DNA from: CAYTMY01 sp964618075
Lineage (GTDB): Bacteria; Bacillota; Clostridia; Eubacteriales; Anaerofustaceae
Direction: 5' to 3'
Length of the DNA stretch: 64,000 nucleotides
Assembly (NCBI GenBank): GCA_964618075.1
Contig: CAZTZO010000002.1
Coordinates: 62,001-126,000 of the forward strand
Under the pieces are notes generated by a model. It had not been told where the DNA came from. It made no database searches and saw only the letters and a program-made list of their open reading frames with translations. The translations under genes and the position numbers were made by a program. Below, piece by piece: positions 17,472 to 25,996 of the stretch (position 1 is its first letter; every line of letters starts with the position of its first letter).

Positions 17472-18161
17472 TTGAAGCTCTGCAAATGGGAGGACTTGCC
17501 GGATAGTATGCAAACGGACGCTGTTTTGCCGTACTATGAGGTTTTGAGTAAAAAAAATACCAGCTTGTTTATAAAACGGGCATTTGACATTTTCGCAGGG
17601 TCAGTGCTTCTTATTTTGTTTTCTCCGTTGTTTTTGATTGTATCTGTTATGATAGCCTTAGATTCAAAGGGCGGTGTGTTTTACAAACAGGAAAGGATCA
17701 CTCAGTACGCAAAACCCTTTCAAATGTATAAATTCAGAACTATGGTGGCAAACGCCGATAAAAAAGGTCTGCTTACGACTAATAACGACCCCCGCATTAC
17801 AAAAGTCGGACGTTTTATAAGAAGGGTCAGAATAGATGAAATACCACAGCTTTTAAATATAATAAAAGGTGAAATGACCTTTGTTGCGACACGTCCCGAG
17901 GTAAAGAAATACGTGCTTCGTTACACTCCCGAAATGATGGCAACCCTGCTCATTCCTGCCGGCGTTACCTCTGAGGCGTCTGTGATGTACAAAGACGAGC
18001 ACGAGCTTTTAAAGGACTACGAGAATGCAGACGATATATATATATCAAGAGTTTTACCCGAAAAGATGAGTTATAATTTAAAAAGTCTGATTAGCTTTTC
18101 ACTTTTAGGGGAGATAAAAACAATTGTCAAGACAATAGGTATAATGTTCGGAGCAAAATAG
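17472..18161 (+). CDS. Polyprenyl-phosphate sugar-phosphate transferase (bacterial sugar transferase, PglC-like)
   Basis: 229 residues, starting at TTG with GGAGGGGAG just upstream. One hydrophobic re-entrant helix lies near 38-62 after 'KRAFDIFAGS'. The cytoplasmic domain has 'GVFYKQERIT', 'FQMYKFRTM', 'RITKVGRFIRRVRIDEIPQLLNI' (about 100-122) and 'MTFVATRPE', matching the monotopic phosphoglycosyl transferase family with its Asp-Glu catalytic dyad (DE of IDEIPQ). It transfers a sugar-1-phosphate from the UDP-sugar to undecaprenyl phosphate, starting a lipid-linked glycan. The family usually has 'VGPRPE'; here VATRPE is a mild variation. Confidence 0.92.
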   Translation: MKLCKWEDLPDSMQTDAVLPYYEVLSKKNTSLFIKRAFDIFAGSVLLILFSPLFLIVSVMIALDSKGGVFYKQERITQYAKPFQMYKFRTMVANADKKGLLTTNNDPRITKVGRFIRRVRIDEIPQLLNIIKGEMTFVATRPEVKKYVLRYTPEMMATLLIPAGVTSEASVMYKDEHELLKDYENADDIYISRVLPEKMSYNLKSLISFSLLGEIKTIVKTIGIMFGAK

Positions 18162-18519
18162 TTTTGTTTATTTTGTATGATAAAAGGTGCGTCAAATATG
18201 ACGTGTCTTTTTTTTGTTATACAGAAATTAAATAAAAAATTTATCTTGAATGTAAAATGTATTAAACAGTTTGTATTATAAACGCTCTTTATATTATACA
18301 AATAATCGTTATATACAAAATGGCCTGAAAACAACGGGAAAATAAGAAATATTACGCAATAATAATCAGTATACAATAATAACAGGGTGACGATATAATA
18401 AAAAATATAAAAAAAATGAATACAATCAGAACATGTACGACAGTGTTATAATTGATTTTTGATTGTATCGATGATAAACTTATTTTATAAGCTATTATAA
18501 TATAAAACAGGAGAAGAAA
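18162..18519 (+). other. Intergenic region (358 bp): terminator, then promoter region
   Basis: A plausible terminator lies at 18185-18215 (GTGCGTCA / TGACGTGT arms followed by eight T). The rest is very AT-rich. A TATAAT sits at 18496-18501, well placed for the decarboxylase gene at 18520, but no good -35 hexamer is 16-18 bp upstream, so an activator may be needed. No coding potential is visible. Confidence 0.55.
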
Positions 18520-19494
18520 ATGTTAGGAAAAATCGGACTAGAAGAACACTTTGCGGTACCCGAAACTCTTGGAGATTCCATGATCTACTTCAAGAACAAT
18601 AACGATATCAGAACCACCAGGCTGTTAGATCTGCTCGATTTGAGGATTGAGGAAATGGATCAAAACGGCATGGACATGATGATATTGTCTCTTAACAGCC
18701 CTGCTATCCAGGGAATTTATCAGAAGGATAAGGCTATATCCACCTCAAAGATTGCAAACGACAAGCTTGCCGAAGCTCTTAGTAAAAGAAACGACAGGTT
18801 TCGCGGCTTTGCGGCGCTTCCCTTGCAGGATCCCGAGGCGGCGATAAAGGAAATGCACAGAGCCGTTGATGAATTGGGATTTGTAGGAGTATTGGTCAAC
18901 GGTTATTCACAGATAGACACCGAAGAGAATTACAAATATTTAGACGATCCTATGTATGATTGTTTCTGGGCGGAGCTTGAAAAGATGGACATTCCCTTCT
19001 ATATGCATCCGCGTGAACCAATGCCATGTAATGCACATTATATGGACGGTCATTATGCTCTTAACGGAGCGGTGTGGCTTTTCGGAGTCGAAACAGCGTC
19101 TCATATATTAAGGCTCATGAACAGCGGACTGTTCGATAAATACCCCAAGCTCAAAATAGTTATCGGCCATTTGGGCGAGGGACTTCCATTTTTCCTGTGG
19201 AGAGCTGACAACCATATAAAGAAACGCCGCAGAGATTGCCAGGCTCAAAAGCCGTTTATGCAGTATCTTGTCGAAAACATATGGGTAACGACGAGCGGAC
19301 AGTTCTACGCTCCCGCGCTCGCATGCTCAATTATGGCAATGGGCACAGACAGAATACTATTCTCTACAGATTATCCGTTTGAAGAGGTTCCTGATGCCTG
19401 TAACTGGTTCGATAAGGTATCTATAAGTGAACCCGACAGATTTAAGATCGGCAGACAGAATTGCATAGATCTTTTTAAGCTTGATATTAAATAA
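18520..19494 (+). CDS. Amidohydrolase-family decarboxylase, gamma-resorcylate/2,3-dihydroxybenzoate decarboxylase-like
   Basis: 324 residues. From memory, the sequence follows the gamma-resorcylate decarboxylase family closely: 'GKIGLEEHFAVPETL' at the N-terminus, 'FAALPLQDPEAA' near 98, 'GALVNG'-type 'GVLVNGYSQ', 'YMHPREP', 'GHLGEGLPF', and 'ILFSTDYPFE' near the end. All expected metal and catalytic residues are present: E8, H10, H163, H217 and D284. The family carries out cofactor-free reversible decarboxylation of hydroxybenzoates. RBS AGGAGAA is in place. The next gene, 22 bp downstream, is an anion transporter that could import or export substrate. Exact substrate cannot be assigned. Confidence 0.85.
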   Translation: MLGKIGLEEHFAVPETLGDSMIYFKNNNDIRTTRLLDLLDLRIEEMDQNGMDMMILSLNSPAIQGIYQKDKAISTSKIANDKLAEALSKRNDRFRGFAALPLQDPEAAIKEMHRAVDELGFVGVLVNGYSQIDTEENYKYLDDPMYDCFWAELEKMDIPFYMHPREPMPCNAHYMDGHYALNGAVWLFGVETASHILRLMNSGLFDKYPKLKIVIGHLGEGLPFFLWRADNHIKKRRRDCQAQKPFMQYLVENIWVTTSGQFYAPALACSIMAMGTDRILFSTDYPFEEVPDACNWFDKVSISEPDRFKIGRQNCIDLFKLDIK

Positions 19495-19516
19495 TACATA
19501 ACACAGGAGAGATCTG

Positions 19517-20944
19517 ATGAGTAAAAAAAATATATTCGGTATTCTGTTTGCTGTCTTGTTTTTTGTTTTGATTTTTGTAGTCCCACCCGAATCAATAGGG
19601 CTTATAAAAGCTGATACCGGCGCAGGCAACGTCATAGGCTTAAGAACCTTGGGTGTTCTGTTGATAATGATGTCGCTGTTGCTTACGGAAACCTTTCCGA
19701 CGGCAATCACTTGTTTCCTCGGCATTTCGCTTATGTTCCTGTTTAAATGCACGAACTCTTTTGCCGATTCTTTATCCGGTTTTACAAATACAACGTCGTT
19801 TTTCGTTATAGTGTCCTTTGCTTTGTCAAAGGCAGTAACAAAAACGCCTCTTTCAAGCAGACTGTTAAATAAGATGTTTAAGCTATTCGGCAAAAGCGTC
19901 AAATCAATGCTGCTTGCATTTATGCTTACGGCAGCCACGCTTTCGGCATTTATTTCTAATGTCGCAACAGCTGCTATATTCTGCGTTATCGCCATAGATT
20001 TCTTAAAGGTTTTCCCCAATGAGGAGGACAGAAAGTCCGCAGGAAAATGCTTTATGATAGGCTTGGCTATAGCAGCAACTCTCGGCGGAATGGCTACACC
20101 TGCCGGTTCCTCGCTCAATTTAAACACTATAGATTTGCTGCAAACCTATACAGGTATAAGAGTAACCTTTGTTCAGTGGATGCTTTTCGGAATTCCTCTT
20201 ACATATCTTAGCGTTCCGTTTACATGGTTCTTGCTTTGCAAGGTATTCAAGATGCCGGAGCTGGAAAAATCCCTTATGGTAAACTACAACGACGAGCTTT
20301 CGCAGTCTATTCCCAAGAAGATGGAGCCTAAGGAAAAATATGTCCTTGCGCTTATATTCCTGATGTTCACATTCTGGATACTAAGCTCGTGGTACCCTGT
20401 ATTCGATATAACTCTTGTTGCGACCTTGGGTTGCGTACTGATGTTCCTGCCCAAATTTGAGGTTCTTACATTCAAGGAGTATATGTCAAGCATCACATGG
20501 ACGCCATATATCGTCATTTCCACAATGGTGATGATGGGCAAAAAGCTTGTGGCAAACGGCGTCACGGTGTGGCTGTGCAACCTTATCTTCCCGAAATCAC
20601 TCGACGCCAGCGCATTTGTACTTGTTTTGGTCGTTGCCGTGATCATCTTCCTGCTCATGGTGATCATACCTTCCGCACCGGCTATTATAAATCTTCTGAC
20701 AGCACCGCTTATTACTCTTGCCGGTACTCTCGGTGTTGCTCCTGCGCTGTTTGTAATGCCTCTCGGGTTATGCTCAGGAAACTGTATAATATTCCCGTTT
20801 GATACCGTTCCAGCAATTACTTACGCACATGGTTATTATACTATGGGTGATTTGCCGAAGATATCGGCGCTCGTACAGGTATTCCTCGCTCTGTTGTGCG
20901 CGATATGGATACCATTGGCAGCGTCGATTTGCGGACTTGCGTAA
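19517..20944 (+). CDS. DASS/SLC13-family anion:Na+ symporter
   Basis: 475 residues with about 11-12 hydrophobic segments. The region 'FISNVATAAIFCV' near 150 corresponds to the SNT motif of the divalent anion:sodium symporter family, and the second repeat has 'GNCIIFPFDTVPAI' near 420. Family members carry di- and tricarboxylates or sulfate with Na+. Here the operon partner is a hydroxybenzoate decarboxylase-like enzyme, so an aromatic carboxylate may be the cargo; that is inference. RBS AGGAGAG precedes the ATG. Confidence 0.88.
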   Translation: MSKKNIFGILFAVLFFVLIFVVPPESIGLIKADTGAGNVIGLRTLGVLLIMMSLLLTETFPTAITCFLGISLMFLFKCTNSFADSLSGFTNTTSFFVIVSFALSKAVTKTPLSSRLLNKMFKLFGKSVKSMLLAFMLTAATLSAFISNVATAAIFCVIAIDFLKVFPNEEDRKSAGKCFMIGLAIAATLGGMATPAGSSLNLNTIDLLQTYTGIRVTFVQWMLFGIPLTYLSVPFTWFLLCKVFKMPELEKSLMVNYNDELSQSIPKKMEPKEKYVLALIFLMFTFWILSSWYPVFDITLVATLGCVLMFLPKFEVLTFKEYMSSITWTPYIVISTMVMMGKKLVANGVTVWLCNLIFPKSLDASAFVLVLVVAVIIFLLMVIIPSAPAIINLLTAPLITLAGTLGVAPALFVMPLGLCSGNCIIFPFDTVPAITYAHGYYTMGDLPKISALVQVFLALLCAIWIPLAASICGLA

Positions 20945-20984
20945 TTAAGAAGTGTAAATTAAATTAAATATAAGCAAACATGAA

Positions 20985-21024
20985 AATACGGGCGTGTGAA
21001 GTTTTAGCTTCCTACGTCCGTATT
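20985..21024. terminator. Bidirectional terminator between transporter and aspS
   Basis: Arms AATACGG...GAAG and CTTC...CCGTATT form a stem with minor bulges between two convergent genes. T-rich sequence follows on the plus strand, A-rich sequence precedes it. Confidence 0.65.
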
Positions 21025-21042
21025 CGTTTATTTCGTTTCGGT

Positions 21043-22359
21043 TTAGGGGAAAAGCCTTTCGACCCCTCTGTATACGTATGTGACCTCTCTGATATTGTTA
21101 TATCCCAAAAGGTTCATCATCAAACGGCTGAGTCCAAAGCCGTAGCCGCCGTGTGGAGGGCAGCCGTATGCAAAGTAGTCAAGATAGCTTTTAAGTCCTT
21201 CGAGACTCAAGCCTTTTTCAAGAGCCTGTTTGCAGAGTATATCATAGCGATGCTCCCGCTGAGAGCCTGTGGTTATTTCTACTCCGTCATATATAAGGTC
21301 GAAACTCTTCGTCTTTGTATCATCGTTTTCGACTCTCATATGATAGAAAGGACGAACTGAGCTGGGGTATTCGGTTACAAATATGAATTCATGTCCAAAC
21401 TCCTCCATAGCGTACCTTCCGAGAAGTCTTTCCGCTTCAGGGTCAAGATCTCCCTTCGTTTGTGCGGGAACGCTGTAACCGTAATTCTTTATTATTTCCT
21501 TTGCCTGTTCGATAGTTATTCTCGGAAACGGCAGTGAAGGAATCTTTATATCTTTACCCAATACCTCTTTTATTTCTTCACCGTGTTTATTTTTTATCAT
21601 TGTGAACACATAGTTAAGCCAGTTTTCTTCAAGCTCCATTATGTCTTCATGTGAATCTATCCAAGATATTTCAGCGTCAACGCTCATGAATTCGGCAGCA
21701 TGTCGCGATGTGTTTGAGTTTTCCGCCCTAAAGGCAGGACCTATCTCGAAAACCTTTTCAAAGCCTGCGGACATAGCCATTTGCTTGTAAAACTGAGGGG
21801 ACTGAGAAAGATAAGCGGTTTTCCCGAAATAATCGAGAGAAAATAATTCTGCCCCTGATTCACTCGGATTACCCATTATTTTAGGCGAATGTATTTCAAT
21901 GAAATCGTTATTTATCCAAAATTCGCGCATTGCCATTTCAGCAGTAGTCTGTACTCTGAAAATAAGCTGATGCTCTTTTCTTCTTAAGTCAAGGAAACGC
22001 CAATCCAAACGAAGGTCTCTGTTTGTTTCGATGAAATCGTTCATATCAATAGGAAGGGGAGTTTCACTCATGTTGGCAAGAGTTATAGTTTCCGGCCATA
22101 TTTCAACGCCGTTGAGCTTGACAAAATCATCTATATGAACCTTGCCCTTAACCATAACCGAGCTTTCGATAGTAAGAGATGACACTAACTCGTTCATTTT
22201 GGAGTTCTGCTCGTTTTTTTCAATCGAAAGCTGTACGGTTTGCGATATATCGCGCAAAAGAACGAACTGCATTCTTTTTGTGTCTCGTACCTGTTTTATA
22301 AAGCCGGCTATTTCTACCGTCTGACCATCATATTGTTTTATGTCTTTTATTTTTATCAT
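21043..22359 (-). CDS. aspS: Aspartate--tRNA ligase, archaeal-type short form (AspS2-like, possibly aspartate--tRNA(Asn))
   Basis: 438 residues, the length of archaeal/eukaryal-type AspRS rather than the about 590-residue bacterial form with GAD insertion. N-terminal OB-fold anticodon domain (1-105), then class II core: motif 2 'FRAENSNTSRHAAEF' near 215, 'YPSSVRPFYHM' near 330, and motif 3 'GYGFGLSRLMMNLLG' near 405. It charges tRNA-Asp, and such forms are often non-discriminating, also charging tRNA-Asn. It is 21 bp downstream of asnS in an apparent operon, so direct Asn-tRNA synthesis is also possible. Confidence 0.92.
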   Translation of the reverse strand: MIKIKDIKQYDGQTVEIAGFIKQVRDTKRMQFVLLRDISQTVQLSIEKNEQNSKMNELVSSLTIESSVMVKGKVHIDDFVKLNGVEIWPETITLANMSETPLPIDMNDFIETNRDLRLDWRFLDLRRKEHQLIFRVQTTAEMAMREFWINNDFIEIHSPKIMGNPSESGAELFSLDYFGKTAYLSQSPQFYKQMAMSAGFEKVFEIGPAFRAENSNTSRHAAEFMSVDAEISWIDSHEDIMELEENWLNYVFTMIKNKHGEEIKEVLGKDIKIPSLPFPRITIEQAKEIIKNYGYSVPAQTKGDLDPEAERLLGRYAMEEFGHEFIFVTEYPSSVRPFYHMRVENDDTKTKSFDLIYDGVEITTGSQREHRYDILCKQALEKGLSLEGLKSYLDYFAYGCPPHGGYGFGLSRLMMNLLGYNNIREVTYVYRGVERLFP

Positions 22360-22380
22360 TATGTCTCTCCTTTAATGTAA

Positions 22381-23766
22381 TTATGACAAATTTCCGGCTG
22401 TCCTGGGGTAGGGAATCGTATCTCTTATATTTCCGATACCTGTGATATATAACAGCATCCTCTCAAAGCCGAGTCCGAAGCCGCTGTGGACTGCACTGCC
22501 GTATTTTCTTAAATCAAGATAATAGGCATAGTCCTCCATTTTCATGCCGCGATTTTTTATTTGCTCGTAAAGAAGCTCATAATTATCCTCTCTTTGGGAG
22601 GCTCCGATAATCTCTCCGACTCCCGGCACAAGCAGGTCTGTTGCTGCGACGGTTTTTTTGTCCGAATTTTGCTTCATATAGAAGGATTTTATCTCTTTGG
22701 GGTAGTTGATGACAAAAACAGGGCGTTTATATACCTTATCCGTGAGGTATCTCTCATGCTCGGTTTGTAAATCGCAACCCCATGAAACGGGATATATAAA
22801 TTTTTCATCGCTTTTTAAGAGTATATTGATTGCTTCGGTGTATTCTATTATCGCGAATTCGGAATTAACTATATTCTTAAGCTTATCGGTCAAGCCCTTC
22901 TCATAGAATTTTTCGAAAAATGCAAGCTCTTCGGGACAATTTTTAAGTACATAATCGGTAATATACTTTATCATATTTGTCGCAAGCTCGATTATATCAT
23001 ATAAATCGGCGAAAGCCACCTCAGGTTCTATTTGCCAAAATTCGGCGGCATGACGTGCGGTGTTTGAATTTTCCGCTCTGAAGGTCGGGCCAAAAGTATA
23101 TATTTTACCAAGCGCCATAGCCATGGTTTCTCCTTCGAGCTGACCTGATACGCTAAGACCGGCCTTACGCTTGAAAAAGTCTGATTGATAGTATTCTTCC
23201 TCAGTAGTATCAGAGCTATCGTAGTTGTGTGTGGTCACGCGGAAAACCTCTCCGGCACCCTCACAGTCGCTTCCCGTTATTATCGGTGTATGAACATATG
23301 TGAAGTTGTTCATTCTGAAAAAGTCGTGTATTGCGTATGCCAGTTGTGAACGAAGCCTGAACATTGCGTTGAAGGTATTAGTTCTTGCTCTTAAATGAGG
23401 AATGGTTCTTAAAAATTCGAGTGAGTGTTTTTTCTTTTGCAGAGGATAATCAGACGGTGATGTCCCAAGAACGTCAATTCTTGAAGGAACAACTTCAAAG
23501 GGCTGTTTTTCGTTGAGAGAATGAGTTATCTTGCCATATACTGCGATAGCGGCTCCTACCGTTTGTTTTATGACGTTTTGTTTATCATCAAATGTCTGCT
23601 TGTCTATGACTATTTGAATGTTATTAAGGGAGGTACCGTCGTTGAGCTCGATAAAGCATGTCTGCTTCGAATCTCGAACCGATTTAATCCAGCCGCACAA
23701 GACGATATCTTTATCAAATAAGTCGGTGTAGCTTTTATTCAAATCACAAATATCCGTATGTTTCAT
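22381..23766 (-). CDS. asnS: Asparagine--tRNA ligase
   Basis: 461 residues, standard length. N-terminal OB-fold (1-115), then class IIb catalytic domain with 'VHTPIITGSDCEGAGE' near 157, motif 2 'FRAENSNTARHAAEFW' near 231 and motif 3 'GFGLGFERMLLYITG' near 437. 'DCEGAGE' is characteristic of AsnRS over AspRS. It charges tRNA-Asn with asparagine in the cytoplasm. It is the first gene of a two-gene unit with aspS, and no T-box is visible in the short upstream space. Confidence 0.95.
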   Translation of the reverse strand: MKHTDICDLNKSYTDLFDKDIVLCGWIKSVRDSKQTCFIELNDGTSLNNIQIVIDKQTFDDKQNVIKQTVGAAIAVYGKITHSLNEKQPFEVVPSRIDVLGTSPSDYPLQKKKHSLEFLRTIPHLRARTNTFNAMFRLRSQLAYAIHDFFRMNNFTYVHTPIITGSDCEGAGEVFRVTTHNYDSSDTTEEEYYQSDFFKRKAGLSVSGQLEGETMAMALGKIYTFGPTFRAENSNTARHAAEFWQIEPEVAFADLYDIIELATNMIKYITDYVLKNCPEELAFFEKFYEKGLTDKLKNIVNSEFAIIEYTEAINILLKSDEKFIYPVSWGCDLQTEHERYLTDKVYKRPVFVINYPKEIKSFYMKQNSDKKTVAATDLLVPGVGEIIGASQREDNYELLYEQIKNRGMKMEDYAYYLDLRKYGSAVHSGFGLGFERMLLYITGIGNIRDTIPYPRTAGNLS

Positions 23767-23879
23767 TATAAGCTCCTGTATTGTTTGATTATAATTATAG
23801 CACGCTCATAAATATTAACAACAACATAATATACCCTATTAAGTGATATAATAAACAAAAAGTGTCGGAGGATAAAAAA

Positions 23880-24092
23880 ATGTCAAATTACGTTATAACC
23901 ATTGATGGTATGCATTGCGATAACTGCGTTAAAAGGGTTGAAAAAGCACTGGGAGGTGTTTACGGTGTCAATACTGTAAGCGTGTCGTTAAAGGATAATA
24001 TTGCTAAACTCAGTGGGGAAGTAAAAGAAAAAGAATTATGTGAAGCTATAGAGGAGCTTGGCTTTGACGTTAAAGAAATAAAGAAAAGTTAA
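23880..24092 (+). CDS. Heavy-metal-associated (HMA) domain protein, copper chaperone-like
   Basis: 70 residues, a single ferredoxin-like HMA domain with the metal site GMHCDNC near residues 10-16 and the usual 'CVKRVEKAL' helix. CxxC binds Cu(I) or a similar soft metal. GGAGG at 23867-23871 is 8 nt from the ATG at 23880, so the in-frame GTG at 23862 is less likely. No CopA-type ATPase is adjacent, so the partner is not evident. Confidence 0.88.
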   Translation: MSNYVITIDGMHCDNCVKRVEKALGGVYGVNTVSVSLKDNIAKLSGEVKEKELCEAIEELGFDVKEIKKS

Positions 24093-24116
24093 GTAAACAG
24101 ATTTATTTTTGAAAAG

Positions 24117-24152
24117 AAAAAGGAAACGAATTTTACTGAATCGTTTCCTTTT
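24117..24152. terminator. Bidirectional terminator between HMA gene and rplL
   Basis: AAAGGAAACGA and TCGTTTCCTTT form an 11-bp stem around a short loop between convergent genes, flanked by A and T runs so it works in both directions. Confidence 0.8.
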
Positions 24153-24161
24153 ATATGGTTA

Positions 24162-24539
24162 TTATTTGATTTCGACTTTTCCGCCTGCTTCTTCGATCTT
24201 TGCTTTGATTGTTTCGCATTCTTCCTTGGAGATTGCTTCCTTTAGCTTGCTGGGTGCATTGTCTACAAGATCCTTTGCTTCTTTAAGAGCAAGTCCTGTA
24301 GCTTCACGTACAGCCTTTACGACCTTGAGCTTTTCTGCTCCTACGTCTATAAGGTGAAGGTCAAATTCTGTTTTCTCTTCTGCTGCGTCTGCTGCCGCTC
24401 CGGCTGCCGCTCCGGCTACCATTACAGGTGCTGCTGCGCTGACACCGAATTCTTCTTCAAGGGCTTTAACGAGTTCGCTGAGTTCAAGAACCGTCATGCC
24501 TTTAATTTCTTCTATGATTTTATCGAATTTTTCTGACAT
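24162..24539 (-). CDS. rplL: 50S ribosomal protein L7/L12
   Basis: 125 residues, usual length. N-terminal dimerisation helices 'LELSELVKALEEEFGVSAAAP', in part, near 14-34, an alanine-rich hinge, and the C-terminal factor-binding domain with 'VGAEKLKVVKAVREATGLALKEAK', in part, near 67-90. It forms the ribosomal stalk that recruits translation GTPases. It follows rplJ by 26 bp. A terminator follows immediately, so rpoB/rpoC are not in this operon. Confidence 0.97.
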   Translation of the reverse strand: MSEKFDKIIEEIKGMTVLELSELVKALEEEFGVSAAAPVMVAGAAAGAAADAAEEKTEFDLHLIDVGAEKLKVVKAVREATGLALKEAKDLVDNAPSKLKEAISKEECETIKAKIEEAGGKVEIK

Positions 24540-24565
24540 TTTAATTTTCCTTTCTTTTTTAACCG

Positions 24566-25078
24566 CTATGCGGACTGTTCTTCTTTTTGTTTTCTTATCG
24601 CTTCAAATGTGTAAACGAGATTTGCGATAGGCGAATTGATGCTTCCGAGTATCTTCGCGATGAGTTGATCCTTTGACGGCAGCTGTGCTATTGCCGTAAT
24701 TTCATCTACGCTCGTAATTGACTTGTCGATAACGCCGCCTTTAAACGCAAGAACGGTCAGCTTTCTTTCCTTCACGAAGTCAAAAATGAGTTTTGCGGGT
24801 GCTATAGCGTCGTTTTCACAGAACACTACGGCTGTCGGGCCTTCAAGTATAGGTTGAAGCTCTTCATATCCGCTGTCCTTTGCCGCAAAGCGCATAAAGG
24901 TATTTTTGTATACCTTGTATTCGATGCCGGCTTCTCTTGCTTTTTCTCTGAGAGCAGTCGCCTGTTCAACAGTGATACCCTTATAGTCGACAAGAACAAA
25001 TGATTGAGAATTCTTCATTTTGTCGGCAATCTCTTTTACGATCTCTTTTTTACTGTTTAAGATAGCTTCAGATGACAA
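24566..25078 (-). CDS. rplJ: 50S ribosomal protein L10
   Basis: 170 residues, typical for L10, which anchors L7/L12 dimers on 23S rRNA. 'SFVLVDYKGITVEQATALR', in part, near 25-44 and 'NTFMRFAAKDSGYE' near 59 are family segments. The start is a TTG, with AAGGAGG about 7 nt upstream; no in-frame ATG fits better. Preceded by the L10 leader, through which excess L10(L12)4 can repress the pair. Confidence 0.96.
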   Translation of the reverse strand: MSSEAILNSKKEIVKEIADKMKNSQSFVLVDYKGITVEQATALREKAREAGIEYKVYKNTFMRFAAKDSGYEELQPILEGPTAVVFCENDAIAPAKLIFDFVKERKLTVLAFKGGVIDKSITSVDEITAIAQLPSKDQLIAKILGSINSPIANLVYTFEAIRKQKEEQSA

Positions 25079-25099
25079 TGGTTTACCTCCTTATATATT

Positions 25100-25235
25100 T
25101 TTATAAAATATACAAACCGCTAAAAAGCTCTTTACCACACAAGGATAAAGAGCTTTAAATGCTTTTTTCTTTACCTCGACAGGATATTTGAGCCAATGGC
25201 ACCTGTTGTCTGCGGTTGTATTATTATAACTTTTT
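25100..25235 (-). ncRNA. Ribosomal protein L10 leader with attenuator hairpin
   Basis: On the minus strand the leader contains GACAACAGGTGCCATTGG (25193-25213) and ATATCCTGTCGAGGT (25173-25187), the conserved L10(L12)4-binding kink-turn elements. It is followed by a strong hairpin, AAAGCTCTTTA / TAAAGAGCTTT at 25123-25156, with T run. Binding of free L10 complex would favour termination before rplJ. Confidence 0.88.
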
Positions 25236-25249
25236 TTATTCTATCACAA
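25223..25249 (-). promoter_or_regulatory. Putative promoter for rplJL
   Basis: Minus-strand TTGTGA (25244-25249) and TATAAT (25223-25228) with a 15-nt spacer, just after the rplA gene end. The short spacer makes it weaker than a canonical site. Confidence 0.5.
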
Positions 25250-25252
25250 AGA

Positions 25253-25942
25253 CTACAGCTTTGCAACATTGATTTTCACGCCGGGACTCATCGTCGTAGC
25301 AAGCGTGACGCTCTTGAAATACTGACCTTTAGCGGCGGCGGGCTTTGCCTTCTTTATAACGTCTAAAAGTGCGTTTACGTTTCCTAAAAGCTTGTCCTCG
25401 TCAAAGCTGGACTTGCCAACAGGGCAGTGTATGATGTTGGTTTTGTCAAGTCTGTATTCGACCTTACCGGCTTTTGCGTCCGATATTGCCTTTGTTACGT
25501 CCATTGTTACAGAACCGGTCTTTGGGTTAGGCATAAGACCTCTGGGCCCTAATATTTTACCGAGTCTTCCGACAACGCCCATCATATCAGGTGTTGCTAT
25601 AACTGCGTCAAAGTCAAGCCAGTTTTCTTTTTGTATTTTCTCCATCATATCCTCGGCACCAACGAAATCTGCTCCGGCTTCCTGTGCTTCTTTGGCTTTC
25701 TCGCCCTTTGCAAACACAAGAATTCTTATGCTTTTACCTGTTCCGTTAGGCAGTACGATAGCGCCACGTACCTGCTGATCCGCGTGACGTGAGTCAACTC
25801 CGAGTCTGATGTGCATTTCAACTGTTTCGTCAAATTTTGCAGTTCCGATCTTCTTTATCAATGAAACTGCTTCATCGACATCGTAAAGCTTTCCCTTTTC
25901 AAGTAAGCCTTTCTTTGCGACGTAATTCTTGGATGTGTTCAT
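25253..25942 (-). CDS. rplA: 50S ribosomal protein L1
   Basis: 229 residues beginning MNTSKNYVAKKG; an upstream in-frame start (25978) would add 12 residues unlike L1, while the ATG at 25942 has AAAGG about 8 nt before it. 'VRGAIVLPNGTGKS' near 68 and 'GPRGLMPNPKTGSV' near 128 are diagnostic. L1 forms the L1 stalk near the E site. Follows rplK. Confidence 0.96.
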   Translation of the reverse strand: MNTSKNYVAKKGLLEKGKLYDVDEAVSLIKKIGTAKFDETVEMHIRLGVDSRHADQQVRGAIVLPNGTGKSIRILVFAKGEKAKEAQEAGADFVGAEDMMEKIQKENWLDFDAVIATPDMMGVVGRLGKILGPRGLMPNPKTGSVTMDVTKAISDAKAGKVEYRLDKTNIIHCPVGKSSFDEDKLLGNVNALLDVIKKAKPAAAKGQYFKSVTLATTMSPGVKINVAKL

Positions 25943-25996
25943 GTTAATTACCTTTCTGTGGTATATTAAGCCTCCCACTATAACGGCGTTTTATGA

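Noticed and set aside
23862..24092. Longer HMA protein from an upstream GTG
   Set aside because: The GTG precedes and overlaps the Shine-Dalgarno that serves the ATG at 23880; the six extra residues are not part of the HMA fold.
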